Positions 18,757 through 27,181 of a stretch of DNA of 64,000 nucleotides are shown piece after piece. The stretch lies in assembly GCF_014518425.1 (NCBI RefSeq), contig NZ_JACVCU010000006.1, forward strand, positions 62,001 through 126,000. Reading direction: 5' to 3'. Source of the DNA: Terrabacter sp. MAHUQ-38 (lineage in GTDB: Bacteria > Actinomycetota > Actinomycetes > Actinomycetales > Dermatophilaceae). The notes under the pieces are model-generated. The model was not told the origin of the DNA. It saw nothing but the letters and a program-made list of their open reading frames with translations, and did no database searches. Both the position numbers and the translations under genes were made by a program. Each line of letters starts with the position of its first letter. Position 1 is the stretch's first letter.

Positions 18757-19686
18757 TCAGTGGGTGGCGGTGACCTCGTGGCTCACCGTGTTGCCGTCCA
18801 CGCGAAGAGTGACGGCCGCGACCCGTCCGGCCTCCCCGTGGTTCGCCAGGCGCGCGAGCAGCTCGCCGAGGCGGGTGAACGTCTCGGGCGTCGGCACGGG
18901 CGCCTGCCCGTCGGCGTTGCCCGACAGGCCGGTGAGCCGGTGCTCGGGGTCGAGGGTCAGCTCGGCAGTGAGCCGCTGGACGGGAGCCCCGCGCTGGGCC
19001 TCGACCCCCTGCCGGAGCGTCGCCGCGACCTCGTCGAGGACGTCCGAGACCGTGAGCTGCGTGCTCGCGCGCACGTCGGCCTCGCCCTCCGTCGGGGACG
19101 CAGTCGGGGCGGCCGCGGTGACGTCGGCGGGCTGGGCGTCCGGCGCCGGGCGCGGCTGGTGGCCCTCGTTGAGCGCGCCGATGGCCGCGAACTCGATCTT
19201 CGCGAAGTCGACCTCGGCGTCCCTCGCGAGCGAGTTGTCGATGACGTACGCCAGGTTGACGGCGAGGTCGGTCATGCCGGGGTGGAGCTGCTGGCCGACG
19301 TAGCGGGCACAGAGGAGCAGCGCGTGGACCCGCACCATCGTGCGGCCCTTGCGATCCTGGACGCGCTGCTCGGCGTCGACGCGCCGCAGGTCGAAGCCCT
19401 CGCGCGGGTAGAAGTGCAGCGGTCGGTCCAGCACGAGGAGCGAGTAGTCGGGGCGGTCCGATCCCGGCATGAGCCGGTACAGCTCGCCGTTGAGCGGCAG
19501 CTGCCACTCGAGCTCGGGCGGGGCCGCCTCGAAGCGGGTGATGCTGACGAGCGGACCGTAGCGACCCACGGGTCCCGACGGGTCCGGGCTGACAGGTACG
19601 GGCGGCACGGGGTGCTCGGGGGACCCCGGCTCGGTGGTCGCCGTCGTCTCACCGGCGGGCCTGAACGTGCGAGACAGCCATCCCAT
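18757..19686 (-). CDS. Hypothetical protein, unrecognised
   Basis: I do not recognise this 309-residue protein. An N-terminal part with a short Arg segment and a Pro-rich linker (about 12-45) precedes a conserved-looking globular region (about 46-170) with VSITRFEAAPPELEWQLPL and FYPREGFDLRRVDAEQRV. A variable linker (about 175-205) and a second domain with TPETFTRLGELLARLANHG and a Val-rich end follow. There is no signal peptide or membrane helix. TAGGTT lies just upstream of the ATG, about the distance expected for a leaderless transcript. It is a single gene, divergent from the glycolate-oxidase gene. It looks real from its codon use. Confidence 0.7.
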   Translation of the reverse strand: MGWLSRTFRPAGETTATTEPGSPEHPVPPVPVSPDPSGPVGRYGPLVSITRFEAAPPELEWQLPLNGELYRLMPGSDRPDYSLLVLDRPLHFYPREGFDLRRVDAEQRVQDRKGRTMVRVHALLLCARYVGQQLHPGMTDLAVNLAYVIDNSLARDAEVDFAKIEFAAIGALNEGHQPRPAPDAQPADVTAAAPTASPTEGEADVRASTQLTVSDVLDEVAATLRQGVEAQRGAPVQRLTAELTLDPEHRLTGLSGNADGQAPVPTPETFTRLGELLARLANHGEAGRVAAVTLRVDGNTVSHEVTATH

Positions 19687-19799
19687 GCGGCAAACCTACC
19701 CGGAGCGGCCGCGCCGCCTCCTGGGGCGTCGGGCCGGTGCCGGGGCCCACGCCGGCGGGCGAGGGCGCAGTCCCGGGCGGGCGTGGTTACGGTGGTTCG

Positions 19800-21188
19800 G
19801 TGACGACACTGAGCAAGGACGCTCCGGACCTCGACCTGGCGGGGCTGACCGAGGCGCTGACGCCGGGCGCGCTCGTCACGGAACGCGAGAGCGTGGCCGC
19901 CTATCGCTTCGACTACACGGCTGACGCCGGCGCCGGTATGCCGCTCGCCGTGGTGCGCGCGTCGAGCGCCGCCGACGTGCAGGCCACGGTGCGGTGGGCC
20001 GCTCAGCACGGTGTGCCCGTCGTCCCCCGCGGTGCCGGCAGCGGGCTGTCGGGCGGCTCGAACGCGGTCGACGGATGCATCGTGCTGAGTCTCGAGCGGA
20101 TGCGCGCGGTCGAGGTCGACACGGCGACGCGGACGGTGACCGTCGAGCCGGGAGCCCTCAACGTCGAGGTCAAGCAGGCCGCAGCCGAGCACGGGCTGTG
20201 GTATCCACCGGATCCGTCGTCGTTCGAGATCTGCTCGATCGGCGGCAACGTCGCGACCAACGCCGGCGGCCTCTGCTGCGTGAAGTACGGCGTCACGGCC
20301 GACTACGTGCTCGGCCTCGACGTCGTGCTCGCGGACGGCACCGTCGTGCGCCTCGGCGGCCAGCGGGTCAAGGACAGCGCCGGCCTCTCGCTCGTCAAGC
20401 TCTTCGTCGGCAGCGAGGGCACACTCGGGGTCGTCACGCGCGCCATCCTCCGGCTCGTGCCGACCCAGGCCCCGCCCGCGACGCTCGTCGCGACCTTCGA
20501 CGACGTGGCCGACGCTGCCCGAGTCGTCGTCGCCATCGGTGGCAGGTTGCGAGCCTCGATGATGGAGCTCATGGACCAGGCCTCGATCAACGCCGTCGAG
20601 GACCACCGCAGCATGGGCCTCGACCGCACGGCCGGCGCCTTGCTCATCGCCCAGTCCGACGCCCCCGGCGCGGCCCGCGGCGAGGAGGTCGCCGAGATGG
20701 AGCGGCTGTGCACGGCCGGGGGCGCCCGCGAGTGCTTCACGACGACGGACGCTGCCGAGAGCGAGCTGTTCGTCGCCGCCCGCCGCGCGGCGATCATCGC
20801 GATCGAGCGGCGTGGCGCGATCATGCTCGAGGACGTCGGCGTGCCTGTGCCGCGGCTGCCCGACCTGCTGACCGGCATCGCCGAGATCGCCCGCAACCGC
20901 GGCGTCGAGATCCCCGTCGTCGCACACGCGGGCGACGGCAACACCCACCCGATCGTCGTGTACCCGCCCGGAGACGCCGACGCGAAGGAGCGTGCGGCGC
21001 TCGCCTTCTCCGAGGTCATGAGCCTCGCGATCGCCCTCGGTGGCACGATCACCGGCGAGCACGGCGTCGGCCGTCTCAAGCGGGCGGCGCTGCCCGAGCA
21101 GCTCGGACCGGACGTCATGGCCCTCACCCACCGCATCAAGAACGCCCTCGACCCGCTGGGCATCCTCAACCCTGGAGCCGGATTCTGA
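19800..21188 (+). CDS. FAD-linked glycolate oxidase/D-lactate dehydrogenase (GlcD-like)
   Basis: The 462-residue flavoprotein of the GlcD/VAO family oxidises 2-hydroxy acids such as glycolate or D-lactate. The N-terminal FAD-binding domain has VVPRGAGSGLSGGSNAVDG (about 79-97) and SIGGNVATNAGGLCCVKYG. The C-terminal oxidase domain has VVAHAGDGNTHPIVV and GEHGVGRLKRAAL, the conserved His cluster. The GTG start sits about 6 bases after TACGGT, suggesting a leaderless mRNA. The stop overlaps the aminotransferase start (TGATG). The pair suggests glycolate to glyoxylate, then transamination to glycine. D-lactate remains possible as substrate. Confidence 0.88.
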   Translation: MTTLSKDAPDLDLAGLTEALTPGALVTERESVAAYRFDYTADAGAGMPLAVVRASSAADVQATVRWAAQHGVPVVPRGAGSGLSGGSNAVDGCIVLSLERMRAVEVDTATRTVTVEPGALNVEVKQAAAEHGLWYPPDPSSFEICSIGGNVATNAGGLCCVKYGVTADYVLGLDVVLADGTVVRLGGQRVKDSAGLSLVKLFVGSEGTLGVVTRAILRLVPTQAPPATLVATFDDVADAARVVVAIGGRLRASMMELMDQASINAVEDHRSMGLDRTAGALLIAQSDAPGAARGEEVAEMERLCTAGGARECFTTTDAAESELFVAARRAAIIAIERRGAIMLEDVGVPVPRLPDLLTGIAEIARNRGVEIPVVAHAGDGNTHPIVVYPPGDADAKERAALAFSEVMSLAIALGGTITGEHGVGRLKRAALPEQLGPDVMALTHRIKNALDPLGILNPGAGF

Positions 21189-22387
21189 TGACGACGACCC
21201 CCACGCCCCCCGTGCCCTCCGTGTCCTCCGTGTCCCCTGTGTCCTCCGTGTCCTCCGTGTCCTCATCGCGGCGGGCGCCCGCCACGTCCCCTCGCCCGAT
21301 CGCCGAGCGGCACCTCTTCGGACCGGGTCCGTGCAACCCCTACCCGGAGGCGACGCTCGCTCTCGCCGCGCCGCTCCTCGGCCACCTCGACCCCGACTTC
21401 CTCGAGGTCATGGACGAGACCTGCGAGCTGCTGCGCCACATGTGGGGCACCGACAACCGGCGCACCCTGCCGCTCTCGGCCACCGGTTCCGCCGGCATGG
21501 AGGCAGCATTCGTCAACACCGTCTCCCCGGGCGACGTCGTCGTCGTCGCGGTCAACGGACTGTTCGGCGAACGCATGGTGGACGTCGCCGGCCGCCACGG
21601 GGCCACGGTCGTCCGCGTCGACCACGAGTGGGGCACGCCCGTCGACGCCGAGCGGGTCGCCGCGGCACATCCCGCGCCCTCGATCATCGCGGCCGTGCAC
21701 GCCGAGACCTCGACCGGCGTCCGCTCCGACATCGCCGCGCTCGGCGCCGCGAAGGGGGATGCGCTGCTGCTCGTCGACGCCGTGACGAGCATCGGCGGCA
21801 TCGAGCTGCGCGCCGACGAGTGGGGCATCGACATCGGCTACGCCGGCAGCCAGAAGTGCCTCGGCGTCGCCCCGGGGCTCGCGCCGTTCACGATCAGCGA
21901 CCGCGCGTTCGAACGCCGCGTCGAGAAGCCGTCGTCGTGGTACCTCGACCTCGGCCTGCTCGGCGGCTACGTCGGCGAGGCCTCCGGGTCGGGCCGGACC
22001 TACCACCACACCGCGCCGACGGCGATGGTGGTGAGCCTGCACGCGGGGCTGCAGCGCATCGCGGCCGAGGGGCTCGAGAAGGTGTGGGACCGCCACGCCG
22101 AGGCCGGCCGCCTGCTCCAGGAGGGCCTGGTGGACATGGGCCTCGAGCTCTTCGCCGCCGAGGGGGCCCGGCTGCCCGAGCTGACGACCGTACGCGTCCC
22201 TGAGGGCGTCGACTCGGCAGCCGTCCGCGCGTACCTCCTCGGACGGCACAACCTCGAGATCGGTGCCGGTGTCGGCGAGTTCGCCGCCAGCGTCTGGCGC
22301 ATCGGGCTGATGGGACACAACGCGCGGCCCGACCGCGTCGCCCTCGTCCTCGCCGCCCTGAAGGACGCCCTCGACCACGCCCGGTGA
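21188..22387 (+). CDS. Class V aminotransferase (alanine/serine-glyoxylate type)
   Basis: The 399-residue PLP enzyme is probably alanine-glyoxylate or serine-glyoxylate aminotransferase. Fold-type I motifs: FGPGPCNPYPEATLALAAPL at the start of the domain, SATGSAGMEAAFVN for phosphate binding, LLVDAVTSIGG with the PLP-binding Asp, and GYAGSQKCLGVAPG with the Schiff-base Lys. GRTYHHTAPTAMVV is characteristic of AGT-like enzymes. The gene is coupled to the GlcD-like gene by TGATG. The first 30 residues are an odd Ser/Val/Pro tract from a 9-base tandem repeat; the family normally starts near RHLFGPGP. Confidence 0.88.
   Translation: MTTTPTPPVPSVSSVSPVSSVSSVSSSRRAPATSPRPIAERHLFGPGPCNPYPEATLALAAPLLGHLDPDFLEVMDETCELLRHMWGTDNRRTLPLSATGSAGMEAAFVNTVSPGDVVVVAVNGLFGERMVDVAGRHGATVVRVDHEWGTPVDAERVAAAHPAPSIIAAVHAETSTGVRSDIAALGAAKGDALLLVDAVTSIGGIELRADEWGIDIGYAGSQKCLGVAPGLAPFTISDRAFERRVEKPSSWYLDLGLLGGYVGEASGSGRTYHHTAPTAMVVSLHAGLQRIAAEGLEKVWDRHAEAGRLLQEGLVDMGLELFAAEGARLPELTTVRVPEGVDSAAVRAYLLGRHNLEIGAGVGEFAASVWRIGLMGHNARPDRVALVLAALKDALDHAR
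21216..21268 (+). repeat. 9-bp tandem repeat inside the aminotransferase N-terminus
   Basis: Five to six copies of a unit close to TCCTCCGTG, some imperfect, run in frame and encode repeated Ser-Val-Ser. They lie between the overlapped start codon and the conserved domain. Because the unit is a multiple of three, gain or loss would change only the length of the extension. Confidence 0.75.
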
Positions 22388-22420
22388 CCGCCTGCCCCCG
22401 GGCCCGTCGCCCTGACAACC

Positions 22421-22453
22421 GTTTCGCGCGCTCGTCACAGGAGCGCGCGAAAC
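22421..22453. terminator. Perfect 13-bp hairpin between aminotransferase and rplL
   Basis: GTTTCGCGCGCTC (22421-22433) pairs with GAGCGCGCGAAAC (22441-22453) around a 7-base loop. Together with the next hairpin it separates the convergent genes and probably terminates the plus-strand glycolate pair. Confidence 0.75.
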
Positions 22454-22465
22454 ATCGAGACAGCG

Positions 22466-22500
22466 AAAGGCGGGCCCGACCAGTGGTCGGACCCGCCTTT
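22466..22500. terminator. Bidirectional terminator downstream of rplL
   Basis: AAAGGCGGG and CCGACCA pair with TGGTCGG and CCCGCCTTT, with one internal C/A mismatch. The flanking A and T runs make it work as a rho-independent terminator in either direction. A third, shorter stem (22519-22525 with 22537-22543) lies nearer the rplL stop. Confidence 0.85.
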
Positions 22501-22548
22501 GCGGTGTTGCTGAGGAGCCCCGGCTGACTCGCGTCTAGCCGGGACGGC

Positions 22549-22935
22549 TCACTTGAGCTCGACGGTGGCGCCGGCGCCCTCGAGCTGCTCCTTGGCCTTC
22601 TCGGCCGCAGCCTTGTCGACGCTCTCGAGAACGGGCTTGGGGGCGCCGTCCACGAGGTCCTTGGCCTCCTTGAGGCCGAGGCTCGTGAGCGCGCGGACCT
22701 CCTTGATGACCTGGATCTTCTTCTCGCCGGCGGCAACGAGAACGACGTCGAACGAGTCCTTCTCCTCCTCCTCGACGGGGGCAGCGCCGCCGGCGCCGGC
22801 CGCGGGAGCGGCGGCAACGGGGGCAGCAGCGGTGACCTCGAAGGTCTCCTCGAACTGCTTCACGAACTCGGAGAGCTCGATGAGGGTCATCTCCTTGAAA
22901 GCGTCAAGGAGCTCGTCGGTGCTGAGCTTCGCCAT
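22549..22935 (-). CDS. rplL: 50S ribosomal protein L7/L12
   Basis: The 128-residue stalk protein has an N-terminal dimerisation domain ([20 protein letters not shown]), an Ala/Gly/Pro hinge (about 35-55) and the C-terminal domain. The latter carries [20 protein letters not shown] and [13 protein letters not shown], which bind translation factors. It follows rplJ by about 70 bases and shares its leader control. Length and domains are normal. Confidence 0.98.
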   Translation of the reverse strand: MAKLSTDELLDAFKEMTLIELSEFVKQFEETFEVTAAAPVAAAPAAGAGGAAPVEEEEKDSFDVVLVAAGEKKIQVIKEVRALTSLGLKEAKDLVDGAPKPVLESVDKAAAEKAKEQLEGAGATVELK

Positions 22936-23004
22936 GGTGGCTTCCTTCCTAGATATTGCCGTGAGTGGCGTGTTGTTGAATCGAGCTGGTGCGCGGGAGC
23001 GCGG

Positions 23005-23622
23005 TCAGCTCTCGTCGCCACCCTCGGCGACGTCGGTGGTTGCCTCGTCGGCCGCAACGGCCTCCGCGGCGGGAGCCTCGTCGGCGGCAGCCGGCGTGGC
23101 GGGACCCTGCGCCTCGACCTTCTGGCGCAGGGCGTCGACCACGCGGGCCGTCTGCGACAGAGGAGCGACGAAGAGGTATGCAGCCTTGGTGAGGGAGCCC
23201 TTCATGGCACCCGCAAGCTTGGCCAGCAGAACCTCGCGGGACTCGAGGTCCGCGAGCTTCGTGATCTCCTCGGGGCTCAAGGACTTGCCGTCGAGGACGC
23301 CAGCCTTGATCACGAGGAGGGGGTGAGCCTTGGCGAAGTCACGCAGACCCTTGGCCGCCTCGACCGGGTCACCGGTGATGAAGGCGATGGCCGACGGGCC
23401 CTGGAGGTGGCCGTCGAAGGCCGAGATACCGGCCTCCTTCGCGGCGCGCTCCGTGAGCGTGTTCTTGACCACGGCGTAGGTGGCGTGTTCCCGGATCGAG
23501 CTGCGCAGCTGGGAGAGCTGCGCCACGGTCAGACCGCGGTACTCGGTGAGAACGGCCGCACCGGACTCACGGAACTTGTCCGCGATCTCGGCAATGGCTG
23601 CGCTCTTCTCGGCGTTCGCCAT
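23005..23622 (-). CDS. rplJ: 50S ribosomal protein L10
   Basis: The 205-residue protein anchors L7/L12 dimers to the ribosome. The start [20 protein letters not shown] at 23622 has AAGGAGG immediately upstream. [17 protein letters not shown] and [14 protein letters not shown] mark the rRNA-binding domain. A long Ala/Glu/Asp-rich tail (about 170-205) is longer than in E. coli, as is common in actinobacteria. L10 with L12 represses its own leader in known systems, and the leader upstream fits that. Confidence 0.97.
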   Translation of the reverse strand: MANAEKSAAIAEIADKFRESGAAVLTEYRGLTVAQLSQLRSSIREHATYAVVKNTLTERAAKEAGISAFDGHLQGPSAIAFITGDPVEAAKGLRDFAKAHPLLVIKAGVLDGKSLSPEEITKLADLESREVLLAKLAGAMKGSLTKAAYLFVAPLSQTARVVDALRQKVEAQGPATPAAADEAPAAEAVAADEATTDVAEGGDES

Positions 23623-23830
23623 CTGGGCCTCCTTCCCTTGCGTGGTGGCCGCCGGCGAAGGGGCCCGCAGGGCCTGCACGAAAAGAGCCCCGGCGCAGGG
23701 CGCTCGGGGCTCGCAGCGGCATACGCTCGGTATGCCGTGAGGCTGAGTGTCCTGCGCTGGCTGCCCGCATCGTGCGGGACCTTCGGGAGATCGTGGTTGC
23801 CCACGCCCTCCAACCGGCGGTCATTGGTCG
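23623..23830 (-). ncRNA. rplJ leader with attenuator hairpin (L10 leader candidate)
   Basis: On the minus strand the hairpin GAGCCCCG (23712-23705) / CGGGGCTC (23692-23685) is directly followed by TTTTC, a rho-independent terminator about 60 bases before the rplJ start. Upstream of it lies a second stem, CGGCATAC/GTATGCCG (23737-23730 with 23724-23717). Such a leader is known to bind L10(L12) and control rplJL by attenuation; the family match here is inferred from position and structure. The 3' end of the leader holds the rplJ ribosome-binding site. Confidence 0.65.
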
Positions 23831-23836
23831 TCGCCC

Positions 23837-23866
23837 AGAGTACGGGACTCTGCGGGCGCCGGCCAA
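23837..23866 (-). promoter_or_regulatory. Candidate rplJ promoter
   Basis: On the minus strand TTGGCC (23866-23861) and TACTCT (23842-23837) are 18 bases apart. Transcription would start near 23830 and give a leader of about 200 bases, long enough for the attenuator. The -35 match is weak. Confidence 0.4.
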
Positions 23867-23984
23867 ATCGAGCGTGGCAGGCACCGCAGCACGGGTCGCG
23901 CCGACGGGATCGGTCCGCGAGAGCGCCCGCGCGTCACGCGCATGCTCCGTGCGTTCGCCGGGTAGGTGTCCTAGCGTGGCACCC

Positions 23985-24887
23985 ATGGCGCGTGGCTCAG
24001 CAGTCCGCCCCCCGACCCGCTCGCAACGCCAGGCGATCCGCCGCCGGCGCACCTGGGCCGGTCTTGCCGTCGTGCTGTGTGTCGCGGCGGACGTGTGGTC
24101 CGTGTCCTGGGCCGGCGCCGAGCAGCCCCTGGCCGACGGCAGCGTCGTGCGCGCCTCACGCGTGGCCCTCGCCGCCGGCATCGCGCCGGCCGTGTCGGTC
24201 GACCAGGTCGAGCGCGTGCCGGAGACCTCGACCGACACGCAGGGGGGCGGCGGCAGTGCAGATGGCACGACGAGGGCCGCCGACGCAGACACCGCCGGTG
24301 ACGGCCGCGACGCCGCGGGCGCCGTCATCGAGAAGGGGTCCGGCACCTTCACGGTCGTCGCGATGCCTGCCGCCGCGCTGAAGCCGTCACCGGCCACGGG
24401 CCGCGTCGTGCGCTACACCGTCGAGCTCGAGGGCGGCCTCGACGTCCGCGCCGCCGACCTCGCGACGAAGGTCGGCTCGGTGCTCACCGACGCGCGCGGC
24501 TGGCAGACCAAGGACGGCGTGCGCTTCGTCGACGTCGCACCCGCCGACGCCACCGCCGGGGCCCAGGTCGACCTGCACATCACCTTGGCCAGCCCGACCA
24601 CGACCGACAAGCTGTGCGCTCCTCTGCAGACGCGTGGTCAGGTCAGCTGCCACAACACCGGACGCGTCGTGCTCAACCTGCGCCGCTGGGTGCTCGGCGC
24701 CGCGGCGTACGGCACCGACGTCGACAGCTACCGCACCTACCTCGTCAACCACGAGGTCGGACACGGCATCGGCCACGCACACGCCTACTGCGGCGGCGCC
24801 GGTCGGCCTGCTCCCGTCATGATGCAGCAGACCTACGGACTCAAGGGCTGCACCGCGTGGCCCTGGCCGACGGCCAAGCCCGCCTGA
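23985..24887 (+). CDS. DUF3152-type secreted or membrane-anchored zinc metalloprotease-like protein
   Basis: The 300-residue protein has a basic start and one hydrophobic segment (about 24-45, TWAGLAVVLCVAADVWSVSW). A low-complexity linker precedes an extracytoplasmic domain with HEVGHGIGHAH; the HExxH zinc motif is at about residues 256-260. Further landmarks are CGGAGRPAPVMMQQTYGLKG and the C-terminal Trp-Pro stretch. That arrangement is DUF3152, a family seen across actinobacteria with no proven substrate. TAGCGT lies 8 bases before the ATG, so the transcript is probably leaderless. It is divergent from rplJ and convergent with the next gene. Confidence 0.85.
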   Translation: MARGSAVRPPTRSQRQAIRRRRTWAGLAVVLCVAADVWSVSWAGAEQPLADGSVVRASRVALAAGIAPAVSVDQVERVPETSTDTQGGGGSADGTTRAADADTAGDGRDAAGAVIEKGSGTFTVVAMPAAALKPSPATGRVVRYTVELEGGLDVRAADLATKVGSVLTDARGWQTKDGVRFVDVAPADATAGAQVDLHITLASPTTTDKLCAPLQTRGQVSCHNTGRVVLNLRRWVLGAAAYGTDVDSYRTYLVNHEVGHGIGHAHAYCGGAGRPAPVMMQQTYGLKGCTAWPWPTAKPA

Positions 24888-24939
24888 GCATCGCCTGGCT
24901 CCCGCCTGTTCTCGCCCTGACCGGCTGCCCGGACGCAGC

Positions 24940-24972
24940 GGTGGCCGCGGGTGGTGGGGACCCGCGGCCACC
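24940..24972. terminator. Terminator hairpin between convergent genes
   Basis: GGTGGCCGCGGGT (24940-24952) and ACCCGCGGCCACC (24960-24972) form a perfect 13-bp stem with a 7-base loop. It lies between the DUF3152 stop and the stop of the secreted-protein gene and could serve both. Confidence 0.75.
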
Positions 24973-24996
24973 TGGCCGGATGCCGTGCGGCTCGAG

Positions 24997-26262
24997 TCAG
25001 GCGAGCTTGCTGTTCGAGTAGCCGATCCGCACCACCGAGCCGGTCGGCAGGCTGCCGACGGACTTGTTCAGCACGACCTCGATCATGACGACCTCTATCG
25101 AGGTCGAGCTCTTCGTCACCTTGTGGAAGGTCACCTTGCCGAGCTGCGGGATCGTGACGACGGTGTTGGGCCGCACGGTGTCATTGATGGCCGGGAAGCC
25201 TGCGACCTTGAGGGCGAGGAAGCGCGACGAGTCACGCACCACCGGGGCCAGCGACCCCGTCTGGGAGACCGAGGTCTCGGCGGTCACCGCGGACGCCGAG
25301 ATGAGCCCGAGCAGCACCTTCGGTGATGCGATCGTGTTCTTGACGGTCACCGACCGCGAGGTCGACGTGGCCGTCGACTTCGAGGTCGTCTGCGTCGTGC
25401 CGGTGGACAGCAGGCCGGCCAGCGTCACGCCGGCGACGTTGCTCGCACCGTCTCCGGAGGTGCACCGCGCGTACACGAGAGCGGTCGGAGAGGACACCAC
25501 GCGGCCCTCGAGCGTGCTGGCCGAGGTCGCGTACCCCTTGCCACCCACGAGGCCGGTCACCGGGGCCGAAAGGTTTGCGCGGGACTGGGCGACGTCGATG
25601 CGCGAGCCGATGGGCAGCCCCAGGCTGTTGCTGCCGTCGATGATGACCGTTACCGCGGCAGTGGCCACGCGGAACTCACCGTTCGAGTTGACGCGCTCCT
25701 GCTTGTTGACAACGGCGGTCGCGAAGGGTGTCTGACCTGCTGCCCCGACCCGGATGCGGGTGTTGGGGCCGGCTGTCGCGCTCACGGGCCGACCCGAGAT
25801 GACGAGGTTGGTCAGCACCGCGCTGTTGCCCCCGGTGTACTGGCGTGCACCGTTCACGGACGCCGAGCTCGACGTCGAGAGCGCGTCCGCGCGGACGAGG
25901 CCACCGAGAAGGTTGACGCCCTTGACCTTGGCGCTGGAGAAGCTCGTCTTGCTCGAGAGCGACTGGCTCGTGCGCGCCGCCGTCGTGACGGCGCCGACCG
26001 AGCCGACGACGGGGAGGTTCGCCGACGTGATGGCCGCGGACGTCGACCGAGGGGCGGCCGTCGTGCACCCGATCGAGCTGAGGGCCGTGGGCCCGGACCT
26101 CACCACACCCCCGATGTTGACCTGGGTGCCGTAGGCCTGCGCCGTGAAGGCGACCTTCGGGAGCACCGCTGCCGAGGCGGGCGCAGCGGCGAGGGGCGCA
26201 CCCAGCCCCGAGATGGCGGCCGCCGCCAGGACGGCGGCTAGTTTCCTCTGCCTGGTTCGCAT
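24997..26262 (-). CDS. Secreted protein, choice-of-anchor-P-like
   Basis: The 421-residue exported protein has a classical signal peptide: MRTRQRK, a hydrophobic core and an AxA site near APASAA, with cleavage around residue 32. The mature part is Thr/Ser/Val-rich, with repeated beta-strand-like segments. Recurring phrases (FTAQAYGTQVNIGG; GRVVSSPTALVYARCTSGDG) resemble what is called choice-of-anchor P in actinobacteria. Cys residues appear as single residues in each half. There is no LPxTG or membrane tail, so how it is held at the surface is not clear. The ATG at 26262 has AGGAG upstream. Confidence 0.72.
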   Translation of the reverse strand: MRTRQRKLAAVLAAAAISGLGAPLAAAPASAAVLPKVAFTAQAYGTQVNIGGVVRSGPTALSSIGCTTAAPRSTSAAITSANLPVVGSVGAVTTAARTSQSLSSKTSFSSAKVKGVNLLGGLVRADALSTSSSASVNGARQYTGGNSAVLTNLVISGRPVSATAGPNTRIRVGAAGQTPFATAVVNKQERVNSNGEFRVATAAVTVIIDGSNSLGLPIGSRIDVAQSRANLSAPVTGLVGGKGYATSASTLEGRVVSSPTALVYARCTSGDGASNVAGVTLAGLLSTGTTQTTSKSTATSTSRSVTVKNTIASPKVLLGLISASAVTAETSVSQTGSLAPVVRDSSRFLALKVAGFPAINDTVRPNTVVTIPQLGKVTFHKVTKSSTSIEVVMIEVVLNKSVGSLPTGSVVRIGYSNSKLA

Positions 26263-26442
26263 GGTCCTGCTCCTGTCATCGATGCCCTGACATCGATCCC
26301 CTGACCGATGTACCCGGCTCAACGAGGCGACGACGGCATCCGTTATGCGGCACTTGTGCGGTTCGATGCGGCACGTCCGGTGCTGGCAATCAGCGCCGCG
26401 CCTGCCCGCCCGACCGGTGGGGCCAAATGCCACAATCGGGGC

Positions 26443-26910
26443 ATGACAGCACGGGCAGGTCAGGGGAAGGTGCGTCACGTGGCGGCAGGGGTCGTCTTCG
26501 CCCTCGTCGGCCTGGCAGCGGCGGGCTGTTCGGACCGGCCGCTGGACGCCTCAGGTGCGGCGACGGCATACGGACCGGTGGTCGACGCGGTGACGAAGGC
26601 GACCGGCGACGCGCTCGGCGTCGAGTGGACGCGGGGCAGCGACGAGACGACTCAGCGCGGGGACCACGGGTGCAGGTGGTACTCCACGTCGTTCGAGACC
26701 GCGACCGACCTGTCCTCGAGGATGCCCGAGGTGCGCCAGGCGCTCGACTCGAGTCTGGGCGACCTCGGCTTCGCGGATGCGCAGGACGAGCAGCTGCCCG
26801 GCGGCTGGGTCGCCGTGACGGCGACCGACGACCAGGACGCCCGGGTCGCGGTCCAGGCCAAGGGACGCAGCACCGTCCGGCTCAGCGTCCCGGTCAGCGG
26901 CGACTGCTGA
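26443..26910 (+). CDS. Small lipoprotein, function unknown
   Basis: The 155-residue product has a lipoprotein signal peptide with lipobox AAGC (Cys29). The mature part is acidic, with an internal CRWYSTSFETATDLSSRM and a final Cys two residues from the Ser-Gly-Asp end (VSGDC), so one disulfide is possible. CACAAT lies about 7 bases before the ATG, suggesting a leaderless transcript. The gene overlaps the convergent small gene by 17 bases at the 3' ends. I do not recognise a family. Confidence 0.72.
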   Translation: MTARAGQGKVRHVAAGVVFALVGLAAAGCSDRPLDASGAATAYGPVVDAVTKATGDALGVEWTRGSDETTQRGDHGCRWYSTSFETATDLSSRMPEVRQALDSSLGDLGFADAQDEQLPGGWVAVTATDDQDARVAVQAKGRSTVRLSVPVSGDC

Positions 26911-27181
26911 GCCGAACCTCGCCCTCGTCGCGCCACTCGAGGTCGACCGACTCGCGCCCCTCCGGCACGGGGCGGCGGTGCACCCCGGTGACGGTGAGCG
27001 ACCCGTGGCCGGGCACGTCGACGGTCGACCCCTCGGCGACGTCGACGATGCGGGACTCGTCGGGCGTGCGCACGGCGAGCCGCGCGGTCCGCACGCCCTG
27101 TTTGACGCCGGCCCGCATGATGCCGACGCGCACCCGCCCGAAGCGCGGCTGGCTGCCCTGGTCTGCCGTGACCTGCCTCAT
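26894..27181 (-). CDS. Small protein coupled to the calpain-like protease
   Basis: The product has 95 residues with no signal or membrane segment. The N-terminal half is basic (RFGRVRVGIMRAGVKQGVRT) and the C-terminal half is beta-rich (VDVAEGSTVDVPGHGSLTVT, then RESVDLEWRDEGEV). The latter part resembles the short beta-sandwich of DUF6406-like proteins, but I hold that loosely. The start ATG overlaps the stop of the protease gene (TGATG), so the two are co-translated. A partner, chaperone or inhibitor role is an inference from that coupling alone. Confidence 0.65.
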   Translation of the reverse strand: MRQVTADQGSQPRFGRVRVGIMRAGVKQGVRTARLAVRTPDESRIVDVAEGSTVDVPGHGSLTVTGVHRRPVPEGRESVDLEWRDEGEVRLSSRR

